Shown here one piece after another: positions 1-12,900 of a DNA stretch of 64,000 bases (its first letter is position 1; the number at the start of each line of letters is the position of its first letter). The translations under genes and the position numbers were made by a program. The notes beneath the pieces are model-generated. The model saw only the letters and a list, made by a program, of their open reading frames with translations. It had not been told where the DNA came from and ran no database searches. The DNA lies in the NCBI GenBank assembly GCA_020796225.1, contig CM036765.1:33756066-33820065 (forward strand). Reading direction: 5' to 3'. The DNA comes from Arion vulgaris (taxonomy: Eukaryota; Mollusca; Gastropoda; Stylommatophora; Arionidae).

Positions 1-310
1 CAGTCGATCGCCCTGGAGAACCGTTTTATTTCATTCTATGGCACCTTTCGACCTCTTGGACTCAACGCATTACATTCCTATGCTTCTTAGTACTGTCTTA
101 TCTCGTGCCTTGTTATCTATATGTGTGTTTGCTCCATATATGTGTCATTTATCCACTATATGGTTTATTGTTTCTCTCCTTTTCCACTTTCGGTTTTTGT
201 GTTGCACTCATTTCGTTGTTCGTTTTATTCCATATTTTCATCAGATAGGTTTATGTTTCCACATGTAATCGTCCATTTGTAGTGTTCCTCTAAATTCGTC
301 ATTCTTGTTG

Positions 311-411
311 TATTGTTTGCTTGATAAAGGCCTTTTAGTCGAAACGTTGCTGTTTATCGTCACTGTTTATGTATTTTGTAAAACTGTAGTACTTTGTTTT
401 TACGTGTTTAC
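311..411 (+). repeat. Single copy of the foldback-family arm
   Basis: The stretch with cttgataaagg, cgaaacgttgctg and ttttgtaaaact resembles the two arms of the large inverted repeat near 12.0-12.46 kb. It is one arm only, without an inverted partner nearby. Dispersed occurrence shows this is a mobile repeat family and not just a local palindrome. Confidence 0.7.
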
Positions 412-649
412 CTACATTTATATACAGAGAATAAGATTCAGTAAGATACAATACCAAAAGAAATGGTTAACAAGACAAGAACTGCAACATAGTAGAAAAA
501 TTGACATTACAATGAAACTTGAATGACAAACATCTTCAACCTGAATCAGCCATGTAAAAACAAATAACAATTCAGATGCTCATTGTTGAAAATGAACTGA
601 CTGATAGTACTAACTAGTGCTATTTAATGCTTCTTTTCTCTAATCCTGT

Positions 650-720
650 TTTGTCTCACAGCGTCAGGATAAAAAGAGATTTCTAGAACAAACTTCTGCG
701 TACGCTTCATAAACAGTGTT
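650..720. repeat. Dispersed repeat shared with 55,555-55,700
   Basis: The segment with agcgtcaggataaa, gatttctaga and cgcttcataaacagtgtt recurs near 55,570-55,650 in the same orientation at about 80% identity by eye. The second copy continues into cgctccgttatctctgaggtcc. Probably the end of a retroelement; family not recognised. Confidence 0.6.
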
Positions 721-1039
721 TACACATTAGTCAAATATGATAAGCTCATTCGATCATTGGTGGTTGTTATTGTTGGTTTACTTTGTTTATAATTTGTTTT
801 AATAAAAAAAGGTAGATGCAACTATCATGAGTTTGTATAGTAATTAATTCAAACTGCCCACAGGTAGCCATTGGGTATCTTGTAGCAGCTATGTTCTAAT
901 GTTGTATACTCTTAATTCAGAGCTAGAAGTGAATGGGTTAAGAAGAGAAATAAGATGTAGCTAAGAGAAACAGAAATTACAGAGGAAATAAAGTCTGGGA
1001 TAGCTGGGTGCAAGTACAGAGGAATGGAAGAAAAATGTT

Positions 1040-1460
1040 ATAGGGTAAGGGTGGCAAAAGCAAGATGGTGAGAGAAAGAAGGTGATAGATAGATGGTGAG
1101 AGAAAGAAGGGTGAGAGAAAGAAAGTGATAGATAGATGGTGAGAAAAGTGAGAGAAAGAAGGGTGAGAGAAAGAAGGGTGAGAGAAAGAAGGTGATAGAA
1201 AGAAGGTGAGAGACAGGTGATAGAAATAAGGTAATAGAAAGAAGGTGATAGAAAGTAGGTGATAGAAAGGTGATAGAAAGAAGGTGATAGAAAGATGGTG
1301 AGAGGAATAAAAGTAGGCAGGATAAATAAAAATGCAAAGAGATAAGTGAGAGAAGACAAAGTAGGTAGCGAAGTAGAAGAGGTAAGTTAAGAAATGAGAG
1401 AAAGAAGGTATTAGAAAATAGACAGATGGTGAGAGAAATAGAATGGAGGAGAAAGAAAGT
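1040..1460 (+). repeat. Purine-rich (GA) minisatellite, 13-15-bp units
   Basis: About 400 bases of nearly pure purine on the plus strand, built from degenerate units such as gtgagagaaagaagg and tgatagaaagaag, with interspersed gatagatagatg. The transcribed strand of Itpr is the purine strand, so the pre-mRNA would carry a long pyrimidine run. Long open frames across it (961-1,359 minus) are artefacts of the repeat. Confidence 0.88.
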
Positions 1461-2189
1461 AGGGTTATAATATTTGCTATATGTTGAGTGTGCCCTACTA
1501 CACTAAGTACTCTAGGCAGTTATGAGAAAAAAAGCAAGCATCACAAAGCAAATGTTCTAGAAGGCAGATGTATGTTCCTGCTTACCTTCATACAACCTCT
1601 GTCGCTGGTAGGGTAAATTGTCTAATGTGTCTATAGAATCTGGAGACAAGTGTCCAGAGTGACCCATCAATATCCACATTTGTTATACAACATGGTTGGT
1701 TTTTTTAACGTAATATTGTCTATATGCTATATAGCATTGCCTTTCAGCTGTGCAGCTTTGTTTGTTCTACAACATGATTTGTTTATGTCAGTTAAACTAT
1801 TGAAACTGAAAGCAGTGAGAATAAACTGCAGTTTTGTGATGTCAAAACAGATATGATAGATACCATGATTAACAGATATAGTTCTAGAGTTCAATTTGTA
1901 TAGTCTAGAGAAGTGCTATCAAACACGGTGGCAGCGGGATGCCAGATTGATACATCCCTGGCGTCCCATTTTATTCCGTCAGCTTTACCGCTAAACAGAA
2001 TTTCAAAATTCAAGATTACAAAAGAAGTATTTGTAAATAACAGTATGTTTCAGATTTTCATAAGCACAATTATTTTTTTAGATATAATGCCAGGATTATG
2101 TTTTCACCAGTTTATATTTTTGAAAATTAATGTCACAATTGCGTTGCCTGCGAAAAGTTACCAACAACACCAGAAAAGACAGAATCACC

Positions 2190-2510
2190 AACATAGCATA
2201 AGAAAGAAAATTGGCACAAAACCGTGCTTGAATTACATAGAGAAACAAAGAATGAAGTGGTTTGGCCACTTAATAAGAATGCATCCAAACTCCACAGTAT
2301 ACAGTCTTCTACAACAGAATATCGGGAAAGAAGGCAAGAGAAAGACTATAGAAAAGATGGTTAGATGGCGTAGCAGAATCCTGTGAAAGAGCAAAAATAA
2401 CAATCACACAAGCCACCAGAACAGTGCAAGACAAAAACAGAAAACCACGACACTGGGCAACAACCTGGTAGCAGTGTGACGACAAAAGAAGAAGAAGAAT
2501 GTCATAATTA
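2190..2510 (+). mobile_element. LINE 3'-end remnant, family 1 (copy 1)
   Basis: Encodes pieces of a retrotransposon C-terminal region: [20 protein letters not shown], then a basic segment, ending with an a-g-a-rich tail. It is homologous to 32,366-32,670 on the same strand. Stops and indels show it is dead. The WFGHLIRM motif followed by a GRPRKRW-type motif is typical of the C-terminal part of several non-LTR reverse transcriptases. Confidence 0.8.
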
Positions 2511-3359
2511 CAATTAATTAATTATTATTATTGCTGTTAGCATTATTATTGTAACTGCACACGCGTCCACACCTCCATAGTTATTAGATGTGTTGCAATA
2601 TATAAAAAATGTTGAACAGCACTGGTTCTAGAGAGCTGTGCTTTCATCTACATCTGGTACTTGTATTGTTGTCACTGTCCAGTCATTGGTAAAGAACAGT
2701 GTCTGGTCATTGAAGACCTTCCTTGATTGCTTTCAAGATGGATCAAACACCTCTCACTAATATTTGTTATATTTATCCAGTGGAATCTTATTGAAATGTT
2801 TGTTATATTATTTCATTCAATAATGTATGTGCTACTGCTATTTGTATCTCTGAGACCAAGTTCATCATTTCACTTCTTTTATAAGCAGTCATCAGTATTT
2901 AGCTTTTTTTTATGTTTTTATTTTAGAGCAATGGAATTGTAAAGAAATGTTACCTTCTGACATTTACAGAAAGGGGTTCCCAGTAGTTTTTCTTTCTTAC
3001 TAAACCAGCAGGATTATTTAAATTGTCATTCATTGCATAATGTTGCTTTTAATTTCCAGTTACATCCTTGAATAACCTCAATGTTGTTGGTGTTTACTAT
3101 AATTTGTTTTTGAACTGTCAAATAACAATTCTCCATGTTTACTAACAGACTAATAACATCTTTCATCACCTAATAATTGAACACTGATAATAGCTATGTT
3201 TGATTTACTGTCCTGCATTTCATTCAGTAGCAACTTGGTTGGTGGCACAGATCTTTGAACACTTTTCTAAACTGATTCATTATCTTATTACAAGAGTATG
3301 ATATTTCTTATTCTGCGTTTGCTCAAGAATAACTACTTATAAACCACTCTTTGTGATTT

Positions 3360-3520
3360 CAGACAATTGGTGTAAGCGCATTCACAGAGAGCCACACAGA
3401 AAAAGTATAATGAGTACAAAGCAAGAAGAAGACCACGCAAAAGATGGAGCAACGGCATCAAGAACAGCCTTACAAAAATGAAAATCGGCTTACAAAGTGG
3501 CTTAAAATAAGCACACACAA
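3360..3520 (+). mobile_element. LINE 3'-end remnant, family 2 (copy 1)
   Basis: Contains the short coding remnant YKARRRPRKRWSNGIKNSL followed by TKMKIGLQSGLK. Nearly the same sequence is present in reverse at 48,930-49,090. Both are short 3' stubs of a non-LTR element. Confidence 0.72.
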
Positions 3521-3798
3521 GATCATCAAGCGCCTTTTGGCCAGCACATCTGATTTCAGCAAGTAATTTGTTCAGGTTTGACCTCTCTAGCCAATAGAAG
3601 TCTTTAAACTGTCTACAGGGCAGACAGCACTTGTGGTTCTACTCTATAGCAGCTGCAGTCAGTAATGATGTTCATGGCATACTACAATATTGCCTGTAGG
3701 AAAGTATTCTGGATATAGATCACCACCATAATTGTTTTGAGATATAGATCGCTTGCATATGGTGCATTATTTTGAAACATATGAGCCTAAGTACTCAC

Positions 3799-3995
3799 AG
3801 CACAGACCTCAAGCTCTGAAATATCTCTCCTGGGAGACTGTTTTGGAAAAGGAATATGCTTCTCAGTTATTTTGCGGTATGGATCATTTGTGTCTCCCCC
3901 AAATGAGTTATAAGCTTTCACTGCATTGTTTTTAGGGCCATCAAGTGCAGGTAGATTAAGGGACTTGATCAGAGTCAGATTGCAAATTCTGATCA
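3799..3995 (-). CDS. Itpr: IP3R exon Y (divergent linker ending ISELEVCA)
   Basis: A 197-bp exon, the most C-terminal in the window. I place the acceptor at gacgcag (3,996-3,997) after a T-rich tract; an alternative at aaaag would add two codons. It encodes a poorly conserved segment with [18 protein letters not shown] and ends DISELEVCA before donor gtgagtact. Vertebrates have KAFTTFRREADPDDHY and DLEMSA|VITIMQPILRF at this place, so the donor after GCT is chosen over gtctgt nine bases earlier. The segment is the linker before the conserved RIH-associated domain, which lies outside the window. Confidence 0.85.
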
Positions 3996-6900
3996 CTGCG
4001 TCTTTTGTTACAAAGTGAGTACAAAAAAGACATCTGACAAAGAACTCAATTTTATCAAGAAGATTTTGGGGTGTAAAGAATAGAACCACTGTTACCTGTC
4101 ATGCATGTTGTAAAAGGCGATTAAGGAGGTTTGGCTGAAACCGGATGCATGTGTCCTAAACGTGTAGAAGTCTATGCGTTTAGGGGCCTACCAAACCAAT
4201 GTGCAACGTATACACGTTCTTGAAAAGATCAAACATATCACAAAGAGTGATTAAAATTGGTCGTAAAGAACAAACGCAAAGAAGAAGATTTAACTTCATA
4301 TTTATAAAGTGACAAATTTATTGCATTCATTAACAACATATACTATCTTTGGTTAGTTTTCACAATATGAAACTAGCTCTCACCTTTTCTCTTCTTCTCA
4401 TCTTCTCCTCTGTGTGGTCTGTGCTCTGTATCAGATGTATTAACAGTGACTGTGTTACGTATTTCTGCCTGAGCATCACGTATACGATCAAAGAATACCT
4501 TGAAAAATACATCTGCATTTTTGTCTGTGGTCAATCTGATAAAAATAGATTTCTGTTGAGAAGAAAACAAAATTCCCAATTGCTAGTCATTAGAGTGTAT
4601 ATCTAGATGAGAAAGGGAATCTGTGACATTTAACTACAAGAGAAAAAAAAAGGTGACAGCAACAGAAGACCCTACAAGTCATGTACCATTAAAACAGAAA
4701 AATAATGGTAAAACTATCAATGTCTACGCAATATTTTTGTGGCAAACTCTTTATTTTTAGAGAAATAATAGTTTTGTATTCAACGCACCAGTTCATTTTA
4801 TTGGCACACAAAGTCAAACAAAAATATAGTACATGCCCACAGGTGAAAGGAAAGTTTACCTGTATCTTACTGTTGCCACCTTCCAACAAAGCGATGCCCA
4901 ACTCAACAGTTTCCAGAAAGACTTTGTTACTGGTGTTTTTGATGATGAGGTCAATGACCAGGTTAGATGCTCCTTTGTCATCCAAGAAACTCTAAAACAT
5001 GTTCATGAAAATATTACACAAACAAGTAACTGCAGAAGATCGGACAACTAGAGGTACCATACTTGTAACAGCTTAACAGGATACATTCCCAGCATAAAAC
5101 ATGATCTGTTGTGTGGGCTAGTGTTTCATAAATCTAAGACTTACATATACAACATTAACTGATAAATGCACACTGTTATGACACAATAAACAGAAACTGG
5201 TCATGAACAAGACAAAAATAATTACAACAAAGTTCAGATAATCACAAAATAAAAAGAAAACACCAAAATAACACACATTCAAAACAATTACAACATACAA
5301 AGGATACAATCAAAGACACATTAAAAACAATAACAACAATAATTCAACAACATAGAAGATCACACATTCGGTGAAGAGCAAGATGGCAACTCAATTTTGA
5401 ACTATTATAACTTAAACATATTATTCTGGCGTTTTCGCCATTCTCTAAATGTTAACCGGATCAAATTCAAGCTCAAAGAGGGTTCACATGCTGAGGAGTT
5501 GTAACACTGTAGATTAAGTCAGTCTCTCTAACATGAAATGGGACTCCTGGCTCTGCTATGGATATTTGTGCACTAAAGTCAGAACTCGTCATAATGAAAA
5601 TACAGCATTTAGCATTGAGAATGTGAGAATGCAAAAAAAGATTGATTAATCAACATCGAACTAGAGTGTTGGGCTACTGGATATTTCTGGATTTGTTGAA
5701 ATGGGGATCTGAGCACTTAGGATCACAGTGTATGTGTTGAATGAGACTGGTGAAAGAGGAGGGCCTAATGGCAAGCCTATATAGTCATTAACTCAGATAA
5801 CCAAACCCCACATTGCAGGTCAACCTTCTTCTGAGCAGTACAGCAGCTATTATCTTATGAATGGGGGAAGGAGGGCGTGTGTGTGTGTGCGCACCTGGAG
5901 TTTGATAACCTGGTTCATGAGAGAGCCCTACAGCACTCTATTGTATGCATCTTTCAAATCCTAACCCACTGCACAGGTTTCAATACCTGCATGGAAACCC
6001 TCAAAGACATCATTGGCGAAGACTGCAGTGTTACACCATGTTTCCTTCCCAGATCTGCAACTCCAAGAGTGGGTGGGAAGATTTGATGGCTTTGAGGTCC
6101 CACACCAAAAACACATTTAAAAACAAATAAATGTTGGAACATAACAAAACAACATGTTTTATGCTACCATCTCTGGAGAATGCAGAAGAAGAAGAAAGAA
6201 GAAGAATATTACCTTCTAGGATATGATTTACATCTAAAATATCTAACAAGACAAATAACAATACATCTATACAACTGATAGGATACAAGCTTTTAAATAA
6301 CTAAATGAAAGAGAGAGAATAGAGAGAGAACAAAAGTAAAAGAACTGAGATACAGACCTGCACTTCATGTAAGGAGAGATTGTTTGCTTGACTAAGTGTT
6401 GTGGACCCTGGTCCACCAGAAGGTCCACTTGATTGGCTCTCTCTGCGACTACGAGGCTGGGTGCGGTCATAGTAACGCATTAGCAAGCTCTGCCGTAAGG
6501 CTTCGCACTACACATAGAAGACAGACAACAGTACAAAGATGAAAAAAATATTTCATTTAAAAATCCTGATCTACATTAATATCCTACTTCTACAATAATA
6601 GCTGCTGTTCTAATATCACTTATATGATCATTGCTGGCGTCTTTTAATTTAAAAAATATACCCTTACACTAGGGTAAAGATATCTGAACAGAGGAATAAT
6701 GGCTAGATGTTATGTTAAGAAACATAAATGTTGATATCTTGTTAAAGCTAACTGAGACAATTTAGTGAGAGAAAAACTGCAATCAGTTATGGATAAATGT
6801 ATTATTAGAAATATTAATCTAACTTTCATCTTGTCAAAATATTTTAATCCAGGTGGCACCATACTTATATACACCAGAAAGCATATTTAAGAAAGAGAAA

Positions 6901-9900
6901 TGTAACAATATACACAGCAAATGTTGTATACAACAATATTTCAGTAACACAGAAGAAACATGCTGGAGAAACAAAATATAATATGCTGAACAATAAAGAA
7001 TGTAAATATAACATACATATGTGAAAAAGATATATCAGAAATATTTAAAAACAAGTCAAAAAGAAATATACCTGGAAAAATAGACATATAAGAAATATAT
7101 ATATATTTTTTAAAAATATAAAAAAACAACCAAAGATGTATATGAATAAGAAAAGACAATGAGAAAATGCATGCAACAGAAATGACTACAACTACAGATA
7201 CAGGAGACCATTAACACATCAGGAGTAAACTTGTCTAAAACTGTCAATTTTTACAGATCAAATACATGCTTAAACAGCATGAACATTGAAGACGATACCA
7301 GAGATAATCATGTCAATTATAGTAACAATATATCAACCAATAAAGAAAAGTGAAAAATTTTACAAGCATAATTGAACATGCCAAGTTTTATAATTTAAAT
7401 TCTCTAATCACAACTACTGAAGAAATCATAATCAGTTACCTGAGGGGCTTCAAACAACTGGGACAAAACAAAAATGGAATCAGAACATCATTGGATCAAT
7501 CTGACACTGTTTTATAATTATAAACTAATATATTTGTTTTGGCTTTATTTTACAGTATTGGATTTTCATTTCTGTAACACAATGTGAAGGCAAATATGAA
7601 AACACAAAGAAAGGCAGTTTTATAAAGTACAACAGATAAAATCAATTTTTGATGAGGAGACCTTTATCAAGCAATGGATACATGATAAATTGGGCAGAAT
7701 ATAGTTCCATTTGAAAACCACCACCAAGATAACTAATGAGGAATCTATCTCAGTTTTGCTACAGTTGGAGGTTCAAATTTGTAACTAATTTATAATTGTA
7801 CACGTTTTAAGGGTTTTAAAGCAGAAGGATTGACTTCATTGCACCGGGTTTTACCCCATATGATTTGGTCCCTCTCTGCAGAAATGGCACGCCACCTGCC
7901 TAGAGTATTGCACATAGCATGAACTCCATAGCTCCAGCAACAATCCTAGGGTCTCTGGAAAAAACTGCACTGGTGAACAGAACGTGCGATCAACCCACAA
8001 CCTTCATTGAATGTTGGGATCTAGTGGAGAAATGCAAGAAATGATTTCAAGCAATGCTGCAGAGAAGTATTGTGAACTATAAATAAAGTGATTAAATTAG
8101 TTGATAAAAGTGGTCAACTTTCATCACAGCTAGATTTGTCAGGGCACAATCTTTCCATTTTCCAGCAGTACTTAAGCTAGTTGTGAAATTGTGAAATTAC
8201 GCATATTTGTATAGCAATTGTATAGCAGGCGTAGTGGAGCATCTGGCCAAATAGATTAGAGCATGGGCTTATATTTGGGAGACCTGGGTTCAATCACCAG
8301 TAAGGGCAAGGGTTTTTTCTGTCGGTGTGTAGGAGCCTATAAATAAAGAATCCTAACCTGAACAGTTTCATGGCAACTGCATTGACCATGCAGTCATTAA
8401 ATTTCAAAGACTCATGTCCCCCCCCATCACGCCCAACACTCTAAAAAGCAGTATTACAGGCAGTAAGGACAGTATAGCAATTGCAATAAACCTAAATGAG
8501 AACACAGAGGCAATAAATGTACTGTCTCAATATATAAATAAACTGAGAAGTCAATTAAGTGCTCATTGATCAAATAAAAACATGACAGCCCTGGACACAA
8601 TAATGTTGGACATGTTACTAAAAGCCATATATCTCTCACTCTATCCCTTTCCCCTCCAATCTGGTGTTAAGTGCTAGTTTGAAAAAGTTCAAACTTGCAA
8701 GCTTATGAGCCCCCTACACACCAAAACTTGTTAAATATAGTAACTGTATTCTCAAAAGAAGAAAAAAATATAGATTTAGACCAGAATTGGACATAAACAA
8801 TGTTTTCCTAGCAAATATAATATACATTGGATAGTATTCCTTGGCTGATGTTATTTCTGTAGTAAAATGAGAGTTGAGCTGATAATAAGCTAGACTAGAT
8901 ATCACTGTTTACAAATCAGTTCTTAGTAATAAAATCATACTTTGAACAGTTTGACTAGAACAGTTTGCCTTTTGTTAGCAGAATATTTATACCAATATTC
9001 CTAACATGTGCACTAAGTGACTGGTTCTGGTAGAACTCTATGATGACGAAGTGTCTTACAATCATAGACAACTCATTATCAGTACTTTTTATCTGTATGC
9101 AACAAGTTTTACAGTATTTCTCACCAATAAATATTGATATGGAACTATGGGCTCCTGTTTCTCAAGTGCAGCCCACTTGTATTAGTTTACAGTAGGCATG
9201 CACAGTCAACACATTACATGTGATCTAAACAATTGTGATATTTTGATATATACATTGCATACGTTTTTCAAACCAGACAAGTCAAAGACAGGTTGAATAT
9301 GATGGCAGAATTCAGTGGTAGCGCATAAATTGCACGCTGACCAAGACCCTACGTCACCCGAACATTGTGATCTTGGAAACAGCCTGCATCAGTGTAGTCT
9401 GATAAAGTGAGTAGAGATTAATGAAAGAAGATACCCCTGAAGTAGCGCAATTGGTAGATGCATTTAGTATAAAATTTGCTTGCACACCAGAGGAACAATA
9501 TTTTGGGATCCAGGGCCAAAGGGATTTTCCTATGCAATGTTTAGGAACTGATGAATTATTGTGTCCGTGACATATATCCGATCCAACATTTTGTTGAAGC
9601 AATCAGGCTCTGACAGTTTACTGACTTGATCTTAAAAGCATACTTGGTGCTAGTAATTTCTATTAGTGACTGCTGATTACATGTCCACTGTCTCTCAAAT
9701 GAGATTTTACCAATTATTAGTCTGTTGAAGCAGTCTAACTGGTTGGTCTTGCCAGAGTACTTGGTCTTAGCAATTTCTGCAGTGATTACCGTTTCCATAC
9801 TCCAAACAGGAAAACAAAAAGGAGTGAAAACTATTTTCTTGGGGAGACACAAACAATGTGTTCCCAAAAAGATCTGAGGATACGTTCTTTATTGGGAAAA

Positions 9901-12900
9901 GTCTTCCATAAGAGATGGGTCAGTGTATTGGGTTGGTGCCATGACTTGGAGACTCATGTGTCAGAAAAGAATGCACCAGACTCTAGTGATATATATTCCA
10001 AACAACTGTGGTGGCAATTCTTATCTAGCCCACTTTCCCAGAGATTTACAGTTTAGTGTCTTAGACAGAAATATAGACCACTTCTACTTAAAAGACACAC
10101 TCAAGAACCGTCTGCATTCAGTGTGGGTAGAGCTTGCAGTGGGCTAGAAAGAGCAAACCCAAATAAAGCGTGTGCTGAAATTGAATGTGCTGGGTTGAAA
10201 AATGCAAACATTGCAGCTTTGCTATAAACCAGCAGCACAACATACTTATGCTCTTCGGCTCAAATCACAAAGAGCTGTTTATAAGTGGTTATTCTTGAGT
10301 GAATGTAGAAGAAGAAGATGCATCATGAGGAACACATTTCTACATCTTTTCAACTTCCAATAGAGCACAGGTTTTCAACAAACTTCTTCCAGCTATTCCT
10401 CTCTCCTGCCATCCCTTCCAATTCTTTCCATGTTTTACCTATCCTTTTAGTATCAGCCTCCAGCTCTCTTCTCCAGGTATGTCTAGGCCTTCCCCTACTC
10501 CTCTTTCCCTGCAGGTTCCAAAATAGTGTCTGTCTTGCAATGCTTCCGTTGGTCTATTTTTCACATACTTATGGAGTTACATATTAAGGACTTTCTTATA
10601 TTCATCAATCTTAGCACTTTACCTGGTGACTTAAACAAAACTTGATAGTGCATGACATGTTTGAGTTGGAAGTATATTTTTACAATTGACGAGCGGGATT
10701 ATGATGCAGTCAATGAGATGACAGAAGTGAAGTTCCGTAAACAAGAGCAGACAAAAAGTCTACTCCACCTCTAAGTGATGGCCCTGGTGACAAGCTGCAT
10801 CACTATAGTCTGGCAAAGTAAGATATCAAAGAGAGAAAGCAAACCCGGTCCCAAAATTGCAGTGCCGAAAACGAATATCAGTTCAAAAGAAGTAGGCTTG
10901 ATGAAAACTGCAACACAAAGTAATAAACACTACTATCATGGCAAAAGAAGAAGTTTGATAGTGATGTAATTTTTCAAAGCTTGAGAACCATTGCCTAAGA
11001 TACAATATATAAATGACAAAAACCATCTAGACCATAAAATGTGTGAATATTGAAAGCTGACATTTACAAAGCTACAACAACTCTAACAATATGTAAGCAA
11101 GTTAATGAATGGCTACACTATCATTTCTTATGGCTGGGCTAGACTTCTCTTTTAATGAATAACAAGCTGAGAAAATACTAATTGAAAATATAAGTAATGT
11201 ACAGACTGGTTAGTTAGTGATAGAGAATATATAATATACATGAAGTGGAGACTGATCTAAAACTGGCTGAAGATATACATAAAGTGAAGACTGATATAAA
11301 ACTGATTGAAGATATACATGAAGTGAAGACTGATATAAAACTTACTGAAGATATAAATGAAGTGAAGACTGATATAAAACTTACTGAAGATATAAATGAA
11401 GTGAAGTCTGATATAAAACTGACTAAAGATATACATGAAGTGAAGATTCGGCTAAAACTGACTGAAGATATACATGTAGACTGTTTATACAATGACAGAG
11501 AACTTACAAATCTAACATGGCCAAACCTATCGTAAACTAGAGAACAATAGAAACTATATCTCACTGCAGCATTGTCTTCTATTCTGTACACCTGGTGATA
11601 AGTCTAGCACATAACATGTACTCCAGGTATGAAAAGGATGTCTTACCCTTCTGTGATCCTCTAACTCTCTCTTAGTCAAAGCTTTCAAATCCACCTCAAA
11701 TGTTAGCAGTTTTGAGAAATGCAGGCAATGGTTAGTTGGGTGAAGGGTAGTGAACATTTCACACTATCTACAGTATTAGATTAACTAAACTAGAGATTAG
11801 AATCAAGAATTTATATTGTACCTTCTCTCTGTCACTTTTCTCAGACAGAGCCTTGAGGAAGACACAAAGAAAATGTTGTCACTGTTAGCATTAACTAATG
11901 GAAGCACCAGTCTCACTTCTTGAACAAACATGTTAGACTTATTTCACAATAGTTGCATTTTACTACATTTCTATTAGTGATGCCATTGTTGTACTGACAC
12001 CTATCAATATAAGAGAAGACTGCAGTAAAAGTGTAGCAATGGTCAAACATGTAAAAACAAAGTACTGTAGTTTTACAAAATACAAAAACAACACACAGCA
12101 ATGTTTCTACCAAAAAGCCTTTATCAAGAAACGGATACAAAAGAACTGAAGAAATTCACTTCTTAGACGGCACATTACATATAGAATCACACAATAAATT
12201 ATTTTAAATAAATAAATTGTTTATCTTCTTTTTTTCACTTCTAGTTTTTTGCATTTATTTTGTTATTCGTTTTTAGTCATAGATTTTCATTTTAAGGCCG
12301 TTAGGATTTTATTGTCTGATTCTATATGTAGTGTGCTGTGTAAGAAGTGAATTTCTTCACTTCTCTTGTATCCTTTGCTTGATAAAGCCTTTTTGGTAGA
12401 AACGTTGCTGTGTATTGTTATTGAATTTTGTAAAACTACAGTACTTTGTTTTTACGTTTTGCCATTGACACATTCTACATAAGCAACATTTCTGTTTAGT
12501 GGTTATGATTTCCAAGCTAGAATAATAAACCTGGATGTATGTTTAAAAAGACACATTGGTAATAAGCTGGATAATATAGTATTGCATATGTGATGTATCT
12601 ATCTTGTGTTGGCAGACAAACTAAAGCTCAAATTATCTCACAGTACAAGCAAGCAAAATACATCCCATGGTCAACAGTGTCAATTAACCAAATATGTTAT
12701 GAAACTTGTGGTTGAAAGGATGTACATCTGGGACGTGAAGATGTCTAACTATGACATTTGATTTAACTGATCATTAAAAAGAAAGTGTCCCACTACGGTA
12801 GAAAAAGTGCCCTAATCTGATAGCAAAAAGTATCCTACTCTGATGTGAAAGTATGTCACAATGCCAAAGTAGAGTATTCCAGATATTGTATAAGAATAAT

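Larger units (their letters stand above)
1..3798. other. Downstream intron of Itpr, repeat-filled
   Basis: No receptor exon is seen between exon Y and the window start, so the next exon (expected to begin with VITIMQPI-like codons) lies outside. The stretch holds a foldback-family fragment (311-411), a repeat shared with 55,555 (650-720), a purine-rich minisatellite and two LINE 3' fragments, listed separately. The rest looks like unique AT-rich intron. Confidence 0.8.
6508..11646. other. Intron V-U, SINEs and minisatellite
   Basis: About 5.1 kb of intron with no coding exon recognised. It contains three tRNA-like SINE remnants (7,825-8,060; 8,220-8,410; 9,330-9,560), a related fragment (10,745-10,860), a LINE fragment (10,310-10,560) and the 39-bp minisatellite. 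6,508-7,800 looks unique and AT-rich. Confidence 0.7.

Noticed and set aside
38..526. Hydrophobic open frames suggesting membrane proteins
   Set aside because: AT-rich sequence naturally gives Phe/Leu/Ile/Tyr frames; part is a dispersed repeat and no gene structure is visible.
961..1359. Two long minus-strand open frames rich in Leu/Ser/Phe
   Set aside because: They arise from the purine minisatellite, which has few stop codons when read as pyrimidine.
3799..3807. Earlier donor of exon Y (gtctgt at 3,807)
   Set aside because: The donor gtgagt nine bases later fits the consensus better and keeps the VCA residues that align with MSA before VITIMQP in vertebrates.
5890..6130. Overlapping open frames on both strands as a possible exon
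   Set aside because: No phase-compatible splice sites, no match to the receptor between exons W and V, which join in frame without it.
11245..11535. 96-codon plus-strand protein with 13-residue repeats
   Set aside because: No splice or promoter context, antisense to Itpr and confined to a minisatellite; kept only as a finding to test.
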